Shown here: positions 7,090 through 9,219 of the stretch, piece after piece | Numbering within the stretch: position 1 is the first letter of the stretch | Layout of the letters: every line of letters begins with the position of its first letter | Source: an uncultured Clostridia bacterium | Lineage (GTDB): Bacteria > Bacillota > Clostridia > Lachnospirales > Anaerotignaceae | Reading direction: 5' to 3' | Length of the DNA: 9,219 nt | NCBI GenBank assembly: GCA_910587195.1 | Contig: CAJUKL010000065.1 | Span: 1-9,219 of the forward strand | Program-made: the position numbers and the translations under genes | The notes under the pieces: generated by a model | Seen by the model: the letters and a program-made list of their open reading frames with translations, nothing else | The model's database searches: none | What the model was told of the DNA's origin: nothing

Positions 7090-7275
7090 ATAGAAAAACC
7101 TCCTTTTTTAAAATTAAATTTTATTAGTAGATGGGTCTTTACTTCTTTTAAAAGTCTGTTCACACTAGACTTGAAGCCTTGAAAATATTAGTTTTCAGGT
7201 GTGGACAGTTTTTTTATTTTTAGAATAATGGTAGATTTTCCAAAGAAAAAAATTCTCGTTTCTAACTAATTTAGA
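7090..7275 (-). other. secD upstream region with long-armed hairpin
   Basis: This gene-free leader of secD contains CTGTTCACAC (7156-7165) pairing with GTGTGGACAG (7199-7208), 10 bp including one G-T. The arms enclose a smaller hairpin (CCTTGAAAA against TTTTCAGG with a bulge), and a T7-A-T5 tract (7209-7221) follows on the plus strand. An alternative stem, AAGTCT/AGACTT (7153-7173), would exclude the long one. Topology and wobble favour a plus-strand terminator, yet no plus-strand gene precedes it. On the minus strand it would be a structured leader. I find no convincing secD promoter and no leader-peptide ORF here (no CAT on the plus strand). Confidence 0.5.
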
Positions 7276-7491
7276 ACCTTGGGACGTTGTCCCAAACCCT
7301 ACAAGCTTTTTGAAAAAAGCTTGACCAAAAACTTTATCTTTCGCGAACGCAACAAAACAAATTTTTAACGTATGGTGCTCCGTTGTAGTTCAACTCAAGC
7401 AACCACTCAAGCCCAACGCATGGCAGCAAAACGCCAGTTTTGCACAAAAGTTCTTTGCTTACTTTCTTTCAAGAAAGTAAGTTAAGAAAGT
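7276..7491 (+). repeat. Structured repeat, copy C (direct orientation)
   Basis: 216 bases. Hairpins: H1 TTGGGAC/GTCCCAA (7279-7295); H2 the same CAAGCTTTTT palindrome; the long-range pair CGTTG (7381-7385) with CAACG (7414-7418); H3 GCAAAAC/GTTTTGC (7426-7443); H4 CTTACTTTC/GAAAGTAAG (7458-7481). The closing AGAAAGT (7485-7491) is inside the last codons of scfB. The 40 bases at 7442-7481 match copies B and D exactly. Confidence 0.92.
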
Positions 7492-8834
7492 AATTCCTTT
7501 GCTTTTATCATAATGGCACATTCTATCCTTTTGCGTTGCATTTTGCAGCCAATTTCATATGGCTTTAAAATATCTCTGTTTTCTTGATACGCATTTGCTG
7601 CACAACCACCACTGCAATAAAATTTTGCCCAACATTTTTTACATTCTTCTTTTGCATATACATTACACTTTGAAAAAGTCTTTCTTTGCTCCTGATTTAC
7701 AATTCCTTCATATACCGTTCCCATTTTAAATTCTGGTATCCCCACAAACTGATGGCAAGGATATAATTCTCCTGATGGTGTAACTGCAAGATATTCTGTG
7801 CCAGAACCACAGCCTACCAAACGCTTCATAACACAAGGTCCACCACTTAAATCAATATTAAAATGAAAAAAGTGAAATCCATTTCCTTTTTGATTTCTTT
7901 CATAAACCTCTTTTGCTAGTTTTTCATATTCTTCATAAATTTGTGGCAATTCTTTTTCTGTAATTGCATAGGGCATACTTTGGTCTGCTACCACTGGCTC
8001 AACAGAAATTTGTTGAAATCCTAAATCTGCCATATGAAGAACATCTTTACAAAAATCAAGATTGTATTTTGTAAAAGTTCCCCTAATATAATAATTTGTT
8101 TGATTTCTACTTTCTGCTGCTTTTTGAAATTTGGGCACAATAACATCATAGCTACCTTGTCCACCTGCACGTGGTCGCATTCTGTCATTGATTTCTTTTC
8201 TGCCATCTAAACTTAACACCAAATTATGCATATTTTCATTGATAAATTGTTGCTTTTGGTCATCTAATAAAATACCATTTGTTGTAATAGTAAAACGAAA
8301 TAGTTTATTATGTTCTTTTTCTAACTTTCTGCCATATGCCACAATTTCTTTGACAACATCAAAATTCATCAATGGTTCTCCGCCAAAAAAATCCACCTCT
8401 AAATTTTTACGGGAGCCAGAATGTTCTATTAAAAAATCAAGTGCTTTTTTTCCTACTTCTGCACTCATTAACTCTCTTTTTCCGTGATATTCTCCTTCTT
8501 CTGCAAAGCAATACTGACATTTTAAATTGCAGTCATGCGCTACATGCAAGCAAAGTGCTTTTACTACAGTGTCATACTTGTCCAACATAGGCAAGATTTG
8601 TTCATAATCATCTTCTGTATAAAGCATACCTTCTTTTTCCAGTATAGATAATTCTTCCACTGCCTCCTCTATTTGCTCCATATCATATTGGGGAAATTTT
8701 AATTGTAAAGCATTTTTAGGTATTTCTTTCCAGTTATCCGCTAAATCATAGACAACATCATCTACCACATGGATTGCTCCACTATTGACATCTATTACAA
8801 TATTTACACCATTTTGGCGAAATTTATGTATCAT
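7482..8834 (-). CDS. scfB: SCIFF radical SAM maturase (ranthipeptide synthase, SPASM-type)
   Basis: This 450-residue cytoplasmic iron-sulfur enzyme is expected to use S-adenosylmethionine radicals to crosslink cysteines of the adjacent ScfA peptide to nearby residues. Residues 1-80 match the leader-binding RRE-like domain of such enzymes. The radical SAM cluster motif is CNLKCQYC (C102, C106, C109), followed by FFGGEPL (149-155), TTNG (184-187) and LSLDG (207-211). The SPASM part has many cysteines for two auxiliary clusters: C334, C342, C360, C390, C398, C401, C407, C411 and C430, with the arrangement CKKCWAKFYCSGGC (398-411). An ATG with AGGAGG seven bases upstream (8842-8847) gives the start. 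The terminal LLS-stop overlaps the end of repeat copy C. A hairpin separates it from scfA. Confidence 0.96.
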   Translation of the reverse strand: MIHKFRQNGVNIVIDVNSGAIHVVDDVVYDLADNWKEIPKNALQLKFPQYDMEQIEEAVEELSILEKEGMLYTEDDYEQILPMLDKYDTVVKALCLHVAHDCNLKCQYCFAEEGEYHGKRELMSAEVGKKALDFLIEHSGSRKNLEVDFFGGEPLMNFDVVKEIVAYGRKLEKEHNKLFRFTITTNGILLDDQKQQFINENMHNLVLSLDGRKEINDRMRPRAGGQGSYDVIVPKFQKAAESRNQTNYYIRGTFTKYNLDFCKDVLHMADLGFQQISVEPVVADQSMPYAITEKELPQIYEEYEKLAKEVYERNQKGNGFHFFHFNIDLSGGPCVMKRLVGCGSGTEYLAVTPSGELYPCHQFVGIPEFKMGTVYEGIVNQEQRKTFSKCNVYAKEECKKCWAKFYCSGGCAANAYQENRDILKPYEIGCKMQRKRIECAIMIKAKELLS

Positions 8835-8865
8835 TTCTTTTCCTCCTCTGTCAATTTTCTATCAC

Positions 8866-8908
8866 ATAAAAAGAAAGGCTATTTTCTATCATGGAAAACA
8901 GCCTTCTT
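8866..8908 (-). terminator. Terminator-like attenuator hairpin between scfA and scfB
   Basis: Minus-strand arm AAGAAGGCTGTTTTC (8908-8894) pairs with GAAAATAGCCTTTCTT (8886-8871), with one bulged base, one G-U pair and a seven-base loop. A T-rich tail (CTTTTTATG) follows at once. It starts 14 bases after the scfA stop and leaves the scfB ribosome site (8842-8847) free beyond it. The likely role is partial termination, so the small substrate peptide is made in excess of its enzyme. It would also protect the 3' end of the scfA message. Confidence 0.85.
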
Positions 8909-8922
8909 GAATGGACGCTTGA

Positions 8923-9063
8923 TTATTTTTGTTCACAGGACTGATTTGCTACGGTACAAGAAGTCTTACAAGCTGACTGACAAGAAGTTTGACATTCTCC
9001 ACAGCCACCTGTTGTGATTGTCTTTTTCAACATTTTTGTATTTAATGTTTTTATGTGTTTCAT
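8923..9063 (-). CDS. scfA: SCIFF peptide (six cysteines in forty-five), ranthipeptide precursor
   Basis: This 46-residue ORF opens MKHIKTLNTKMLKKTITT and is followed by a cysteine-rich core GGCGECQTSCQSACKTSC and TVANQSCEQK. Cysteines are at 21, 24, 28, 32, 36 and 43, the spacing that defines the SCIFF family. The family is a ribosomally made peptide nearly universal in Clostridia. In studied homologues I recall a thioether between Cys32 and Thr37; both residues are present here at those positions. The leader is the lysine/threonine-rich first 18 or so residues. The ATG has a strong AGGGAGG ten bases upstream (9074-9080). scfB, its maturase, follows after a hairpin. No dedicated protease or exporter is in the window. 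The mature role is unsettled; signalling has been proposed. Confidence 0.97.
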   Translation of the reverse strand: MKHIKTLNTKMLKKTITTGGCGECQTSCQSACKTSCTVANQSCEQK

Positions 9064-9103
9064 TTTTTATAATCCTCCCTTAAAAATTTTATAAATTTGT
9101 ACC

Positions 9104-9132
9104 ATTATAGCATGAAAAATTCTATTTGAAAA
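9104..9132 (-). promoter_or_regulatory. Promoter of scfA-scfB
   Basis: On the minus strand the -10 is a perfect TATAAT (9104-9109) with an extended TG one base upstream (TGCTATAAT). It follows a 17-base spacer from TTTTCA (9127-9132), which matches four of six -35 bases. The expected leader is about 35 bases to the scfA ATG. It is the only good vegetative-type promoter near the SCIFF genes. Copy D of the repeat ends about 20 bases upstream of the -35. Confidence 0.8.
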
Positions 9133-9153
9133 TAGTAATCTTAAAATTTTTTA

Positions 9154-9219
9154 CACTTTCTCTTACTTTCTTGAAAGAAAGTAAGCAAAGAACTTTTGTG
9201 CGAAACTTCGTTTCGCAGC
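9154..9219 (-). repeat. Structured repeat, copy D (inverted, truncated by window edge)
   Basis: Read on the minus strand, the last 66 bases equal the final part of copies A to C. H3 is GCGAAAC/GTTTCGC (9200-9216), and it is followed by a 40-base run (9162-9201) identical to B and C, containing H4 and then AGAGAAAGTG. The remainder lies beyond base 9219. It points towards scfA, opposite to copy C beyond scfB. Confidence 0.88.

Noticed and set aside
7090..7275. Arrest peptide or leader ORF controlling secD
   Set aside because: There is no ATG on the minus strand in this stretch. The GTG and TTG candidates run into stops within a few codons.
7090..7275. Known riboswitch or T-box upstream of secD
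   Set aside because: I see none of the conserved cores I know, such as the T-box AGGGTGGAACCGCG element.
8021..8206. 61-residue minus-strand ORF inside scfB
   Set aside because: It lies wholly within the well-supported scfB in another frame and has no recognisable domain.

Overview
The window is AT-rich and most genes lie on the minus strand. The Clostridia-specific SCIFF peptide and its radical SAM maturase, and the secD-secF-recJ-apt gene order, point to a low-GC anaerobic Firmicute of class Clostridia, possibly close to Lachnospirales. I cannot name a genus.

Layout from left to right. At 1-150 (minus) lie the 5' part of a tRNA-Phe and a complete tRNA-Leu(UAA), driven by a near-consensus promoter with an A/T-tract upstream. 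At 298-1227 (minus) is a CPBP-type intramembrane protease. At 1318-1953 (plus, the only plus-strand gene) is a 211-residue protein of unknown function. It converges on apt across a strong bidirectional terminator. At 2007-4309 (minus) are apt and recJ. At 4310-4949 is a 640-base gene-free stretch filled by two direct copies of a roughly 219-base hairpin-rich repeat, with other palindromes between them. At 4950-7089 (minus) are secF and secD, translationally coupled. At 7090-7481 is the secD leader region plus a third copy of the repeat. At 7482-9063 (minus) is the SCIFF pair: scfB (maturase) and scfA (46-residue precursor, too short for usual ORF cut-offs). A terminator-like hairpin lies between them and a good promoter lies upstream of scfA. 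At 9154-9219 a fourth, inverted copy of the repeat runs off the window.

How the genes relate. scfA supplies a six-cysteine precursor that ScfB is expected to convert into a thioether-crosslinked ranthipeptide. SecD and SecF assist Sec-dependent export. RecJ and Apt act in DNA repair and purine salvage, and they follow secDF by conserved gene order rather than by shared pathway.

The most unusual content is the repeat family. Its hairpins differ in sequence between copies but keep pairing through compensatory changes. Two copies appear to provide the last codons and stops of secF and scfB. Two copies face each other across the SCIFF locus. I see no transposase, CRISPR array or phage gene.
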